Notes: generated by a model not told the origin, from the letters alone. Numbered from the stretch's first letter, positions 15,480 through 24,347 are shown. The stretch: 64,000 bases of DNA from Alphaproteobacteria bacterium (GCA_021774775.1 JAJFIT010000004.1:1-64000), one strand, 5' to 3'. Made by a program: numbers and translations.

Positions 15480-16127
15480 ATGGCAAAACAGGCAGTTTCA
15501 GTCAGCATCGAAGAACGCACAGAGGCGTTGCGCAAGGAACACGGCAATTCGGTTCCCGTTGACGATATTGGAAGCGTCGTCCTGTCGCTCGTTCAGGGAA
15601 CCAGCCAGGGGGACGATATCGGCGAGATCGCTACTGAGCTCAAGGGGCTTTTGGATTATATCGGTGCTGCAAAGTCTGAATTGATTGGTATGCAGCCCAT
15701 GTCAATGTCGCACCGCGACATACCTGAGGCAGGCGAGCAGTTAACCGCGATTGTGTCCGCGACCGAAGGTGCAGCAAGCACCATTATGGATGCCGCTGAC
15801 TCTGTCAGCGAAATTGCAGAGCAGATTGATGGTGAAGCTAGTGAAAAGCTTGAGATTATCGCCACGGAATTATTCCAGGCGTCCAGTTTTCAGGACTTGA
15901 CCGGGCAAAGAATTACCAAAGTTACGCGGACGCTTGATCAGCTGGAACAGCGGCTATCGTCGTTAGCAGCTGCGATCGGAGATGACTTTATCGCGCCTGA
16001 AAAGGACCTGGATGTTGATGATCAGGGCGTGGCGGTTAATTCCGATGATTTGCTTCACGGACCTCAGCTTGAGGGCGAAGGCAATAGCCAGGACGACATA
16101 GACGCAATTTTAGCCGCGTTTGATTAG
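15480..16127 (+). CDS. cheZ: Chemotaxis phosphatase CheZ
   Basis: Dephosphorylates CheY-P. The 215-residue helical protein has the catalytic signature ASSFQDLTGQRITKV (around 135-150) with the Asp and Gln that position Mg2+ and the attacking water. The C-terminus ends SQDDIDAILAAFD, which corresponds to the CheY-docking tail of CheZ and closely resembles the CheY-binding peptide of FliM in the same operon. AAGGAAA precedes the ATG. Placement with fliL, fliM, motE and motB is a known alphaproteobacterial variant. Confidence 0.87.
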   Translation: MAKQAVSVSIEERTEALRKEHGNSVPVDDIGSVVLSLVQGTSQGDDIGEIATELKGLLDYIGAAKSELIGMQPMSMSHRDIPEAGEQLTAIVSATEGAASTIMDAADSVSEIAEQIDGEASEKLEIIATELFQASSFQDLTGQRITKVTRTLDQLEQRLSSLAAAIGDDFIAPEKDLDVDDQGVAVNSDDLLHGPQLEGEGNSQDDIDAILAAFD

Positions 16128-16146
16128 ATAGCTGCCGGAATAAAAA

Positions 16147-16791
16147 ATGTATATTGAGGAACAGCAGACCCGCAAAGTATTTGGAAGCGATTCGACCATG
16201 GGGTTGTTTGTCGCTTTATATCTTATTTTGCTAGCGTTCTTCATTGTATTGACCTCAATTTCACAACAGTCATCGTCGCGGGCAACGGAAGCAATGGAAA
16301 GCGTGAATGCCGTATTTAAACATGCTGGCGTTGCAGACAATGGCTTTGATCCAGCTGAACTGCGAAGCGCCGCATCAGACCCGGTTCTTATTGAAATAGA
16401 ACGCGCGTTTTCTTCTGCGTTCAATGTGAAAGGTCAGTACGCAGTATCTGGCGGCCATATTTATCAGGTTCAACTTCCGGTAGCCTATTTGTTTGAAGCG
16501 GGCTCTTTTCGTGTGCGCACAAATATCCACCATGTTTTAGATGAGCTTCTATTGGCCTTGAAGAACGACGCGGACGTCGAACAGCAGGAAATGGCCCTTT
16601 TGTTCGGTAGCGGCCCGGGTGCAGTTGATCGGGAATTAACCCGCTCTCAGGAGATAGCTGTAAGGCGTGCAGGTACTTTCGCACGTTATATGTCCGAACG
16701 CGGTTTCTCAAATATATCCTCGGGTTTTTTACCACTGGCGGAAGACCAGATTATGGTGGTTTTCCGTAATAAAACCAATAGGCGGCTGTAA
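16147..16791 (+). CDS. MotB-like paralogue lacking the ion-binding Asp
   Basis: A 214-residue protein with one N-terminal membrane segment (STMGLFVALYLILLAFFIVLTSIS, ~17-40) and a periplasmic part that follows the OmpA C-terminal pattern loosely: VQLPVAYLFEAGSFRVRTN, then REL-RSQEIAVRRAGTFARYMSERGF and a final beta strand. The membrane segment aligns with MotB but has Gly-Leu-Phe where MotB has Ala-Asp; no acidic residue is in the helix, so it should not conduct ions itself. Its stop overlaps the start of the true motB (TAATG). It may be a stator accessory or a peptidoglycan-binding motor protein. The family call is moderate. Confidence 0.6.
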   Translation: MYIEEQQTRKVFGSDSTMGLFVALYLILLAFFIVLTSISQQSSSRATEAMESVNAVFKHAGVADNGFDPAELRSAASDPVLIEIERAFSSAFNVKGQYAVSGGHIYQVQLPVAYLFEAGSFRVRTNIHHVLDELLLALKNDADVEQQEMALLFGSGPGAVDRELTRSQEIAVRRAGTFARYMSERGFSNISSGFLPLAEDQIMVVFRNKTNRRL

Positions 16792-17510
16792 TGGACAAAA
16801 CCGCGCAATCCAGGGAAGACGGTTCAGCCAACGGAGGCTGGATGCTAACTTTCGCCGACTTATTGGCGCTGATGCTTACATTTTTCGTTTTGGTTTTTTC
16901 CATGAGCACGATCCATCATGACAGTTGGAGCGATGTCGTTGAAACCATGCGGGATCAATTCGACCCGAATTATAGTGCAATCGCGCAGCGCGACTTTGAT
17001 CACAATCAGGTTGTTGCCAAAAACAGTGGCGTTGGACTTAACCTGAACTATTTGCGGGCACTGGTTGAACGGGACCTGACTAAAAACCTGCCGTTGACGG
17101 GTGTGACCGTGCGCCGTGAGCCGGATAGGGTGGTTGTTTCCATCCCCGCCAGCTCGTTGTTCGTAAATAAATCAGGCCAATTCATGAGCGGTGTACCGGC
17201 AAAATTAAAGCAATTCTCCGGGTCGTTAACCCAAATCAAGAATAAATTGGTAATAGCAAGTCACACGAATGACCTACCTGTTTCCAGCCAGCGTTTCCGT
17301 TCGAATTGGGAACTGTCGGTTACCCGTGCTCAACTGGTGGCTGGTGTAATTGTTGATGCTGGCTACGTTCAGCCCCTGACTGTTGTCGGTCACGCCGATA
17401 GCAAATTTGATAAAGTCAGAACTACTGCGCGCCAACTGGACGCCCAGGAGCGAATTGATTTTGTTATTCTCGGCGAAGCTGGCGCAAAAGGCCCGTTTGA
17501 TGTTTTTTAG
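16791..17510 (+). CDS. motB: Stator protein MotB/PomB
   Basis: Ion-conducting stator subunit. The segment WMLTFADLLALMLTFFVLVFSMS (17-39) carries the essential Asp23 at the equivalent of E. coli MotB Asp32, and its wording (TFADL..L...FFVL..S.S) is closest to PomB-type proteins, which hints at sodium coupling. A plug/linker and an OmpA-like peptidoglycan-binding domain follow, with NKSGQFMSGVPAKLKQFSG, SSQRFRSNWELSVTRAQLVAGVIVDAG (the SNW..S..RA signature) and a final VVGHADSK. 239 residues. motA is not in the window. It overlaps the previous gene by one base. Confidence 0.88.
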   Translation: MDKTAQSREDGSANGGWMLTFADLLALMLTFFVLVFSMSTIHHDSWSDVVETMRDQFDPNYSAIAQRDFDHNQVVAKNSGVGLNLNYLRALVERDLTKNLPLTGVTVRREPDRVVVSIPASSLFVNKSGQFMSGVPAKLKQFSGSLTQIKNKLVIASHTNDLPVSSQRFRSNWELSVTRAQLVAGVIVDAGYVQPLTVVGHADSKFDKVRTTARQLDAQERIDFVILGEAGAKGPFDVF

Positions 17511-20500
17511 AAACAATATGAAACTGCTCGCTGCGGCGATGCTGTGCTTGGTTGGTGGGCAAAGTTACCTGCCGAAAGGATTTGAATCCAGTGCCTCGGC
17601 ACAAAGCCAGCCGGAACTGCAGCTACAGGCCGCTAAACAGGCCAATTACACACGAATTGTCCTGAATTTGCCGGACAATGTTGTTTATTCGCTGGACCTA
17701 CGTAATCGCTTGCTCACGTTGTCGGTAGAGGGCGACTTTGAGGTCAATACCGCTGGTTTTAGCGCCGCGCAATTAACCCAGGTCGGCGACGTTGCAGTGC
17801 GCAGAAATGGCGGAAAAACGGATCTGGTTTTTGACGTTCTACCCGGTGTTACACCACGGGACTTCCGATCCGACGGATTTGTAATAGTTGATGTATACGC
17901 CGGAGACTTGACGGCCACGCTACGCCGTCGGGCACAGCGAACTGTTGCTGCCGTAGAACCTGTTGATGACCCAAATCCGCCAGTTGCGGTGCCCGCCCAG
18001 GACCCGGTAGCTGATCAAGCAGCTGCTCCGGCCAACCCGGTTGGGGGCCAAGCAGCGGGCGCAACACCGCGGCCAGTGGACACGGCTGCTGTGCCAGCGG
18101 GACAACCTGCACCTGCAGACCAGCAACCGGCTACGCCCGATCAGGCAACACCCGGTGTAACACCGCAGGGCGGGGCCGCCCCCGATACAGCTGGCGTGCA
18201 ACTAGACGCCCCCAAACTAGGTGATGACACGTCGATTACGACCGGTAAAGTCATCGACAGCCTGGCCAATACTGAGCGGGACAATGAACCTTTGGTTGAT
18301 AAGCCTTCTGAGCGCCAACAGGCGGATGTCGCCGACGGACCACGTTCCTCAGGGCCAACTGATGTTTCTGCCGACATAAGCAAACAAGTAAGCGCCATTG
18401 AATTTGGTAATCTGGATTCCGACGGGGATGCATCCAATACTGTAACGGTTCAGGCCACCAATCTTGAAGAGAGTGTTAAACTGAGCTTTGTTATGCCGGA
18501 AGAAGCTGCAATAGCAGTATTTGAGCGTGGCGGTTCGCTTTGGACAGTTTTTGACAAGCCGTTTAAGATAAACCCCGCTGGTTTGCGTGCCGGAGGCAAT
18601 GAGGTATCCCGGCGTATTCGCCGCATGGAACAGCGGTTTGACCCAGACGCGCTTATTCTGCGAATGACTATTCGAGCAAATCAAAATTTTGTCGTCGAGC
18701 GGGAAGATACTACCTGGCATATCAGTTTAAAAGACACACCCGCCAAACCGCGCTTTCCGCTTCGGCCGACACGGCGTGATGATCAGGCACAGGGACAACA
18801 AATATTTATTCAAGCTTCTGATATTGGCCGAAAAGTTGAATTCGAAGACCCGGATATTGGGGATATATTGGTTGTATTGCCAATGATGCGACAAAGCACA
18901 GGTATTGCGCAAAAATATAGCTACGCCGCCGCAGAGATTTTGGAGTCGTCACAGGGTATAGCGATTAGCCCGCTGTCAGACAATGTGGCCATTGACCGGT
19001 TCCGCGACGGTGTGGCGATACGCTCGACTGGCAATAGTTTATTGTCCGCCTCGCGTTTGTCACGTTCAACCGGTATCGGTAATGATGCCCAGCTCGGCTT
19101 TGCCCGGCTTATCGATTTCGAGTCTTGGCGGATCGGCCAATCCTGGGAATATCGAAAGAACAAAAGCAGATTGCTTTATGAGCTTTCTTTGACCGATACC
19201 GAGAGCGCCAATGACGTTCGTTGGAAACTAGCGAGATATTTTCTAGCCCACGGGCGTGCAGCAGAAGCGCTTGGAATCCTGAAAATGATGCTGAAACAAG
19301 ACGAGCTCCTGGAGAAAAACGGCGAATTTCGAGCTGTTCGCGGCGTTGCCAATTTCAAGCAAGGCAGGCTAGAGCAGGCAGCGGCAGACTTGGCATCGCA
19401 AGAACTTGCTGCCGAACAGGACGCAGAATTGTGGCGCGCCATGGTGGCTGAATCGCGCGGTAAACACAAAGATGCACTTGAGTTTTATCGTCGCGGCAAA
19501 GATGTCATGGGAACCTATGACGAGTTTGACCGTGCCGAGTTACAGCTTGCTGTGGTCCGGTCGGCGATTGAAACAAGTGATTTGGAGCTGGCACAAGAAG
19601 AACTGGATTTGATGAACGGTTTGACCCTGACAGAAGCTCAATTGTCTGAATCAGTTTACCAAAGTGCACGTATTGCTCAAATTCTAGGTCAGAATGATAT
19701 CGCACAGACGCAGTTTGATGACCTGACCGAATCGTCAGAACGCTGGATAGCAGCGCGGGCGCGTTATTCGCGAACAAAGTTTGGGCTTAAGAACGGCGAT
19801 ATCGATGCGCCGACAGCGATCGATCAATTGGAAAGGCTACGTTATGCGTGGCGTGGGGATCGATTTGAGAGCCTGCTGCTTAATGATCTGGCCGAGCTTT
19901 ATTTCGAAAACAAGGAGTATGAGATCGGCTTGGAGACTTTGCGCCAGGGCATTTCTTACTATCCCGAACTTGCACGCGATATGAAAATGTCCCTGAAAAT
20001 GGGTGAAGTTTTCCGGTCTTTGTTTTTGGACGGTATGGCACAAGAAATGACGCCTATTGCCGCTATCAGTCTATACTATAAATTTCGAGAGCTGACCCCC
20101 CTGGGCAGCGAAGGTGATTTGATGATTCGCCGGCTGGCTGACCGGTTGGTGTCGGTTGATCTGCTGGACCGGGCGGCAGATTTGCTTGATTATCAGGTAA
20201 AATCGCGAACCGAAGGTGCCGCTCGGGCTCAGATTGCCGCCAATCTTGCAAAAATTCACATTTTGAACCGCAAACCGGATGCAGCACTAGAGATCATCCG
20301 GGCAACGCGGGAGCCACGGCTACCACAGGACATTCTAGCCAGCCGACGCAATGTTGAAGCAAGGGCGCTTATCGAAATGGACCGCTACGAGGAAGCCGAA
20401 GTTCTGATTGAAGACGATCGCAGCGCTGACGCTGAAGTTCTGCGTGCAGACATTTTCTGGGGCGGTAAAAATTGGACTGATTTGGTGCCAACAATCAGGC

Positions 20501-20796
20501 GGTTGATGGGCGACGGCTGGCGTCGAAACGAGGCGCTGACGGAGTTGCAGCGTTTAAATTTGATACGGCTTTCAATTTCCATGACCTTCACAGAGGATCG
20601 GGCTGGTCTGATTGAGTTGAGGCGGCGGTATGGCGGACAAATGCGTCAGGGAGATTTTGCCAACGCATTTGAACTGCTGACAAATGATCAGGAACTGAGC
20701 GGACGTGAATTGGGTGCAATTGCGACGCAAATAGCCAGTGTTGAAAAGCTACAGTCTTTCATGCGGGATTATCGTAGCGACTTCAGTGGGCGCTAG
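17500..20796 (+). CDS. Large periplasmic TPR-repeat protein of the motor operon
   Basis: About 1098 residues. The N-terminus has a signal sequence (LLAAAMLCLVGGQSYL, cleavage probably near SASAQ). Next is a beta-rich domain (YTRIVLNLPDNVVYSLDLRNRLLTLS ... DVLPGVTPRDFRSDGFVIVDVYAG) reminiscent of AMIN-type modules, then a ~170-residue Pro/Ala/Gln-rich linker, a second beta-rich domain with VKLSFVMPEEAAIAVFERGGSLWTVF, and a long helical C-terminal half (from ~550) with TPR-type repeats (RAAEALGILKMMLKQDELLEKNGEFRAVRG, EIGLETLRQGISYYPE). It begins inside the 3' end of motB; ATG at 17500 or 17518 are both possible. Likely a periplasmic scaffold for stator or basal body. No named family is assigned. 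Confidence 0.75.
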   Translation: MFFRNNMKLLAAAMLCLVGGQSYLPKGFESSASAQSQPELQLQAAKQANYTRIVLNLPDNVVYSLDLRNRLLTLSVEGDFEVNTAGFSAAQLTQVGDVAVRRNGGKTDLVFDVLPGVTPRDFRSDGFVIVDVYAGDLTATLRRRAQRTVAAVEPVDDPNPPVAVPAQDPVADQAAAPANPVGGQAAGATPRPVDTAAVPAGQPAPADQQPATPDQATPGVTPQGGAAPDTAGVQLDAPKLGDDTSITTGKVIDSLANTERDNEPLVDKPSERQQADVADGPRSSGPTDVSADISKQVSAIEFGNLDSDGDASNTVTVQATNLEESVKLSFVMPEEAAIAVFERGGSLWTVFDKPFKINPAGLRAGGNEVSRRIRRMEQRFDPDALILRMTIRANQNFVVEREDTTWHISLKDTPAKPRFPLRPTRRDDQAQGQQIFIQASDIGRKVEFEDPDIGDILVVLPMMRQSTGIAQKYSYAAAEILESSQGIAISPLSDNVAIDRFRDGVAIRSTGNSLLSASRLSRSTGIGNDAQLGFARLIDFESWRIGQSWEYRKNKSRLLYELSLTDTESANDVRWKLARYFLAHGRAAEALGILKMMLKQDELLEKNGEFRAVRGVANFKQGRLEQAAADLASQELAAEQDAELWRAMVAESRGKHKDALEFYRRGKDVMGTYDEFDRAELQLAVVRSAIETSDLELAQEELDLMNGLTLTEAQLSESVYQSARIAQILGQNDIAQTQFDDLTESSERWIAARARYSRTKFGLKNGDIDAPTAIDQLERLRYAWRGDRFESLLLNDLAELYFENKEYEIGLETLRQGISYYPELARDMKMSLKMGEVFRSLFLDGMAQEMTPIAAISLYYKFRELTPLGSEGDLMIRRLADRLVSVDLLDRAADLLDYQVKSRTEGAARAQIAANLAKIHILNRKPDAALEIIRATREPRLPQDILASRRNVEARALIEMDRYEEAEVLIEDDRSADAEVLRADIFWGGKNWTDLVPTIRRLMGDGWRRNEALTELQRLNLIRLSISMTFTEDRAGLIELRRRYGGQMRQGDFANAFELLTNDQELSGRELGAIATQIASVEKLQSFMRDYRSDFSGR

Positions 20797-21110
20797 ACGT
20801 CGCAGAACGCGATGACTTCACAGACCTGTTAGCTAAACCAATGATTAGGGGAGCTTGGCTGGATCCCAGGTGCATATTTACACGCTAATTTCTATGTCAT
20901 AAATTCTACACGTCTGTTTTTACTCTACAATCTGGATCAAGCCTCAGACTCACTAACTCGTGATTGGTTATCAATATAAATATTCTGGCGGTCGGGTATT
21001 ATTGCTCTTAACGGATGGCCACCTGCAGTGTTCGAAATATTGGAGTGCTGGCAGAAGGATCACGAATGCATCCGCTGTTAGACGAAGATTTTAAACAGAA
21101 GGACTTAGGT
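20797..21110. other. 314-base region upstream of the bufferin operon
   Basis: No gene is supported here. A frame open from 21015 merges into bufA but lacks a ribosome site and precedes the signal peptide, so it is leader sequence. An AT-rich stretch (TTATCAATATAAATATT around 20970) could hold a promoter. I see no clear terminator for the motor operon and no clear ECF-type -35/-10 pair. Confidence 0.6.
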
Positions 21111-21386
21111 ATGAAATTCAATAAAGTTGCGAAAACTGCTGTTGCTACAACTGGCGCTCTTGCGTTTGCGATGACAGTTATTTCCGGCACTGCAATGGCA
21201 GCCGACAAAAAAGCAAAAAAGGAAAAATGCTACGGGGTGGTAGCCAAGGGCATGAATGACTGTGAAGCTAATGGTCACAGCTGTGCTGGTCAGGCGAAAA
21301 CTGACGCTGACGGAGCAGAGTGGATGTATGTTGCGAAAGGTCTTTGTGACCGTATCGCAGGTGGTTCTAAATCACCAAAAGCATAA
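21111..21386 (+). CDS. bufA: Bufferin precursor BufA (DUF2282), copper-binding RiPP
   Basis: A 91-residue precursor with a Sec signal (VAKTAVATTGALAFAMTVISG, cleavage after AMA at ~30) and a short core carrying four Cys at 40, 51, 58 and 79: EKCYGV, MNDCEAN, HSCAGQ and GLCDRI. This spacing is that of DUF2282 proteins, now known as bufferins. In these, MNIO enzymes modify the Cys residues and the exported peptide binds copper. AAGGACTTAGGT precedes the ATG at 21111; the upstream extension lacks support. bufB follows after 27 bases. Expected role is periplasmic copper sequestration. Homologues in Cupriavidus are called gigP. Confidence 0.9.
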   Translation: MKFNKVAKTAVATTGALAFAMTVISGTAMAADKKAKKEKCYGVVAKGMNDCEANGHSCAGQAKTDADGAEWMYVAKGLCDRIAGGSKSPKA

Positions 21387-21413
21387 TTAATTTGGGCTCC
21401 GGAAGTTTTTACA

Positions 21414-22298
21414 ATGACGACCACTGTTTCATTTTGTTCTTCCGGGGCTCAATATCCAGTTGGTGTTGGGCTGAAGTCTGAACACATGCTGCAGATTATC
21501 GAAAGCCAGCCTAAGCTGGCTTTTTTCGAAGTGCACGCCGAAAATTTCATGACGACCGGCGGCAATCATATGCGATTCCTTGACGCTATTGTCGAAACAT
21601 ACCCGTTGTCGGTTCATGGTGTCGGCATGTCATTGGGTTCTGCCGAGGGTATAGACCAGGACCATCTGAATAAATTCAAACAAGTGGTTGACAGATATCA
21701 GCCAGGGCTTGTGTCTGAGCATTTGGCTTGGTCGGTCCACAGCGGACATTATTTGAATGACCTCCTGCCTCTGCCGCTCAATGCAACCACCCTCCGGGTA
21801 GTTGCTGATAACATTAACCGGATGCAAGACGGTATTGGCAGACAAATCCTTATAGAAAACCCCTCCACCTACGTGTCTTTTCAGGCAACTGATATACCCG
21901 AGCCAGAGTATCTAACCAAGTTGGCCGAGAAAACCGGCTGTGGCATTCTACTCGATGTAAACAATGTTTATGTTTCGGCACGTAACAACAATTTTGATGC
22001 CCGTCGCTATTTAGGCAATATCCCTGCAGATATTGTTGGAGAAATTCATTTGGCCGGCCATCTTGTTAAGAACATCGATGGCGCTGAAATTCGGATTGAT
22101 GATCACGGACGAGAGGTTGCACCGGATGTCTGGACACTTTACGGCGAAACGGTTGCTCGCATTGGGGCTCGGCCCACATTGATTGAATGGGATTCCAATC
22201 TGCCAGACCTATCGGTTTTGGTGCGTGAGGCTCACAAAGCAAGAGACCTCATGGCGTCTGCGCTTGCTGGAACGGAGCCTCTCCATGGAGTGGCATGA
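21414..22298 (+). CDS. bufB: MNIO-family RiPP modification enzyme BufB (DUF692)
   Basis: Multinuclear non-haem iron oxidative enzyme with a TIM-barrel fold. In bufferin systems it converts Cys residues of the precursor into oxazolone/thioamide-type groups. Conserved metal-ligand motifs are visible in order: FFEVHAENFM, SVHGVGMSLGS, LVSEHLAWS, ILIENPSTY, LLDVNNVYVSARN, GEIHLAGH, DDHGREV and LIEWDSNLP. At 294 residues it is full length. It overlaps bufC by 14 bases. The partner BufC is expected to present the BufA precursor. Confidence 0.93.
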   Translation: MTTTVSFCSSGAQYPVGVGLKSEHMLQIIESQPKLAFFEVHAENFMTTGGNHMRFLDAIVETYPLSVHGVGMSLGSAEGIDQDHLNKFKQVVDRYQPGLVSEHLAWSVHSGHYLNDLLPLPLNATTLRVVADNINRMQDGIGRQILIENPSTYVSFQATDIPEPEYLTKLAEKTGCGILLDVNNVYVSARNNNFDARRYLGNIPADIVGEIHLAGHLVKNIDGAEIRIDDHGREVAPDVWTLYGETVARIGARPTLIEWDSNLPDLSVLVREAHKARDLMASALAGTEPLHGVA

Positions 22299-23007
22299 TT
22301 TTCATAAATTTCAGAGCGATTTCAAAGATTTGATACTATCGGGTAAACCGAATCAACGACTGATTGATGGCCTGGAGGCAGTCGGCGATGTGCCAGCTGG
22401 TAACCGCCTGAATATTCACCGAAATAACTACAGAGAGTCGTTATCGAGCAATTTGTCAGGTCACTTTCCAGCATTGGCTGCCTATGTGGGCGACGAGTTT
22501 GTAAGTGGGGCAATCAAAGAATTTTGTACCGTAAACCCTCCAGTTTCCGCGTCACTCGCCAGTTACGGAGCTGACTTTGCAGGCTTTATAGACAGTCATG
22601 CAGTTAGCGACAAGTTGCCCTATATTTCGGACATTGTTCGTCTGGAATGGGCAATGCATGAGTTGCAAACGGTACCCGAAGTAGCATATCAGACAGAGCC
22701 GCAGGCAATGCAGAATTGCACGGTCAGCGACAATATTCGAGTGATCGATAGCGATTTTCCGCTAATGAGTATCTGGAGTGCCGCTATGGGTCATATTCCG
22801 GCGGAAGCGGTGCATCTGGAGCAGGGCGGACAAATGGTGGTGGCACTGTTGCACGATGCCGAAATTAGCCTGATGGCTTTGGACGATAGTGAAGCAGAAT
22901 TTTTCAGATCAGTTCAGCAAGACAGAAATACCGACAGCGAAGCAGCACCTCATAACGTTGATGCTGCACAAAAGCTATTTTATAAACGAATTTTAGTCCC
23001 GGTTTAA
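22285..23007 (+). CDS. bufC: BufC partner protein (DUF2063), recognition subunit
   Basis: A 240-residue protein. The N-terminal DUF2063 helical domain contains GNRLNIHRNNYRESLSSNLSGHFPALAAYVGDEF and the segment YISDIVRLEWAMHEL. The C-terminal half is the RiPP recognition element-like part of the family. It binds the precursor and MNIO enzyme to direct Cys modification. The ATG at 22285 overlaps the bufB end and has CGGAG upstream; the frame's earlier opening at 22183 lies wholly inside bufB and is rejected. Gene order bufA-bufB-bufC-doxX is the standard bufferin/gig arrangement. Confidence 0.88.
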   Translation: MEWHDFHKFQSDFKDLILSGKPNQRLIDGLEAVGDVPAGNRLNIHRNNYRESLSSNLSGHFPALAAYVGDEFVSGAIKEFCTVNPPVSASLASYGADFAGFIDSHAVSDKLPYISDIVRLEWAMHELQTVPEVAYQTEPQAMQNCTVSDNIRVIDSDFPLMSIWSAAMGHIPAEAVHLEQGGQMVVALLHDAEISLMALDDSEAEFFRSVQQDRNTDSEAAPHNVDAAQKLFYKRILVPV

Positions 23008-23066
23008 CAATTCCGCTGTGCGCCGATGCCGCCGCCTGCGCGCACAGGTAAAAGAAGGGTCGACCA

Positions 23067-23741
23067 ATGAATATTGTCCAGACAGTTAGAAATATTTTTG
23101 ATAAACTAAGCGGGTTGATAACGCCCCCTGATGCCACCATGTTGTTTCTTAGGTTGTGGGTTGCAAAGATTTTTTACACGTCCGGCCGTACCAAGGCAGC
23201 GGCACCGGATACTGATCCGCTGATCGAATTGGACGTTGCGCAGGAGGCCATGCGCAGTATTGCAGGCGACGACGTAACTTATGCGGCCTTCGAAAAGCTG
23301 CTCACGGACGAACAGGGCTATTATGTTTCGGAATTGACTGAGTTCGCTGATAATCTATTCCCAGAATCAGGTATTACTGAGACAATAGAACAAACATTCG
23401 CCCCTGGTATTGGCGCAGATATTTCCGCATTTTTTACCGCGAGCGAAAATGCGGCTCTTTTGTTTGAAAATGAATATCAGGTGCCGGTTTTGTCACCTGA
23501 ATTTGCGGCACAAATGGCTCTTTACGGCGAAACACTCCTGCCCATTATGTTGATCCTTGGATTGGGTAGTCGTTTTGGTGCAATGGGGCTTTTGGTTATG
23601 ACGTTGGTCATCCAGACAGTCTATCCAAATCTCTTCTATGATCATATGGTGTGGGCGGCTGCATTAATTGGAATTCTGCTTATCGGACCAGGTAAAATGT
23701 CGCTTGATAATATGATTGCTAAAAAGTTGCGTACAACTTGA
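23067..23741 (+). CDS. DoxX-family membrane protein of the bufferin operon
   Basis: A 224-residue integral membrane protein. The first helix is around 25-40 (TMLFLRLWVAKIFYTSGRTK, the DoxX first-helix motif). There are three further helices at the C-terminus (LYGETLLPIMLILGLGSRFGAMGLLVMTLV, MVWAAALIGILLIGPG). Typical DoxX proteins have ~140 residues; here ~90 extra, acidic residues separate helix 1 from helix 2 (DTDPLIELDVAQEAMRS... to ASENAALLFE). Members next to DUF2282/DUF692/DUF2063 genes are called gigT in Cupriavidus. It starts 59 bases after bufC, so co-transcription is likely. Exact function is unknown. Confidence 0.82.
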   Translation: MNIVQTVRNIFDKLSGLITPPDATMLFLRLWVAKIFYTSGRTKAAAPDTDPLIELDVAQEAMRSIAGDDVTYAAFEKLLTDEQGYYVSELTEFADNLFPESGITETIEQTFAPGIGADISAFFTASENAALLFENEYQVPVLSPEFAAQMALYGETLLPIMLILGLGSRFGAMGLLVMTLVIQTVYPNLFYDHMVWAAALIGILLIGPGKMSLDNMIAKKLRTT

Positions 23742-23852
23742 TATAGAAAAGCTAATGCGGTTCTTTTTGGGGTCCGCTTTTACTTCCTTTATTTTGAATT
23801 TATGCTAGTTAACTAGCAACAATTGGATTAATCTTTCTCTTAAGGGCGACAA

Positions 23853-24344
23853 ATGGACGACATTGATCGTAAAATTCTCGGTTTGTTACAAAAAGATGCT
23901 ACATTGAGTACAGCAGAAATAGCCGAAATCGTCGGCCTTTCGACGACGCCTTGTTGGCGCAGAATTCAGATTTTGGAACAAGAAGGTTTTATCACCCGGC
24001 GCGTTGCACTGGTTGACAGAAACAAGGTAAATGTTCCCCTGGATGTGTTTGTTGCTATCAAAACCAATGAGCATAATTTTGACTGGCTCGACGAATTTGC
24101 CCGCATGGTCTGCGAGTTTCCCGAAGTGGTGGAGCTATACCGCATGAGCGGCGATGTGGATTATTTGATGCGAGTTGTTGTACCGGATATGGCTGCTTAC
24201 GACGAATTCTACAAAAAATTGATCAAAAAAGTTGAACTGACCGATGTAAGTTCGTCCTTCGCTATGGAACGCATTAAATATACCACTGCGCTTCCGCTGG
24301 ATTATGCAACAGGTTCGGGCCGACAGCGCCGAAAGAGAACGTAA
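23853..24344 (+). CDS. Lrp/AsnC-family transcriptional regulator
   Basis: Feast/famine DNA-binding regulator. The N-terminal winged HTH MDDIDRKILGLLQKDATLSTAEIAEIVGLSTTPCWRRI is a near-archetype of the family. The C-terminal RAM effector domain follows, with VVELYRMSGDVDYLMRVVVPDM and the SSSFAMERIKYTTALPL strand. 163 residues. AAGGGCGAC lies before the ATG. pepN starts three bases after its stop, which suggests that it may control peptide or amino-acid use. The effector cannot be read from the sequence. Confidence 0.92.
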   Translation: MDDIDRKILGLLQKDATLSTAEIAEIVGLSTTPCWRRIQILEQEGFITRRVALVDRNKVNVPLDVFVAIKTNEHNFDWLDEFARMVCEFPEVVELYRMSGDVDYLMRVVVPDMAAYDEFYKKLIKKVELTDVSSSFAMERIKYTTALPLDYATGSGRQRRKRT

Positions 24345-24347
24345 ACT

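Noticed and set aside
21015-21110. N-terminal extension of bufA by 32 residues
   Set aside because: It precedes the signal peptide, and no ribosome site is found; the ATG at 21111 fits.
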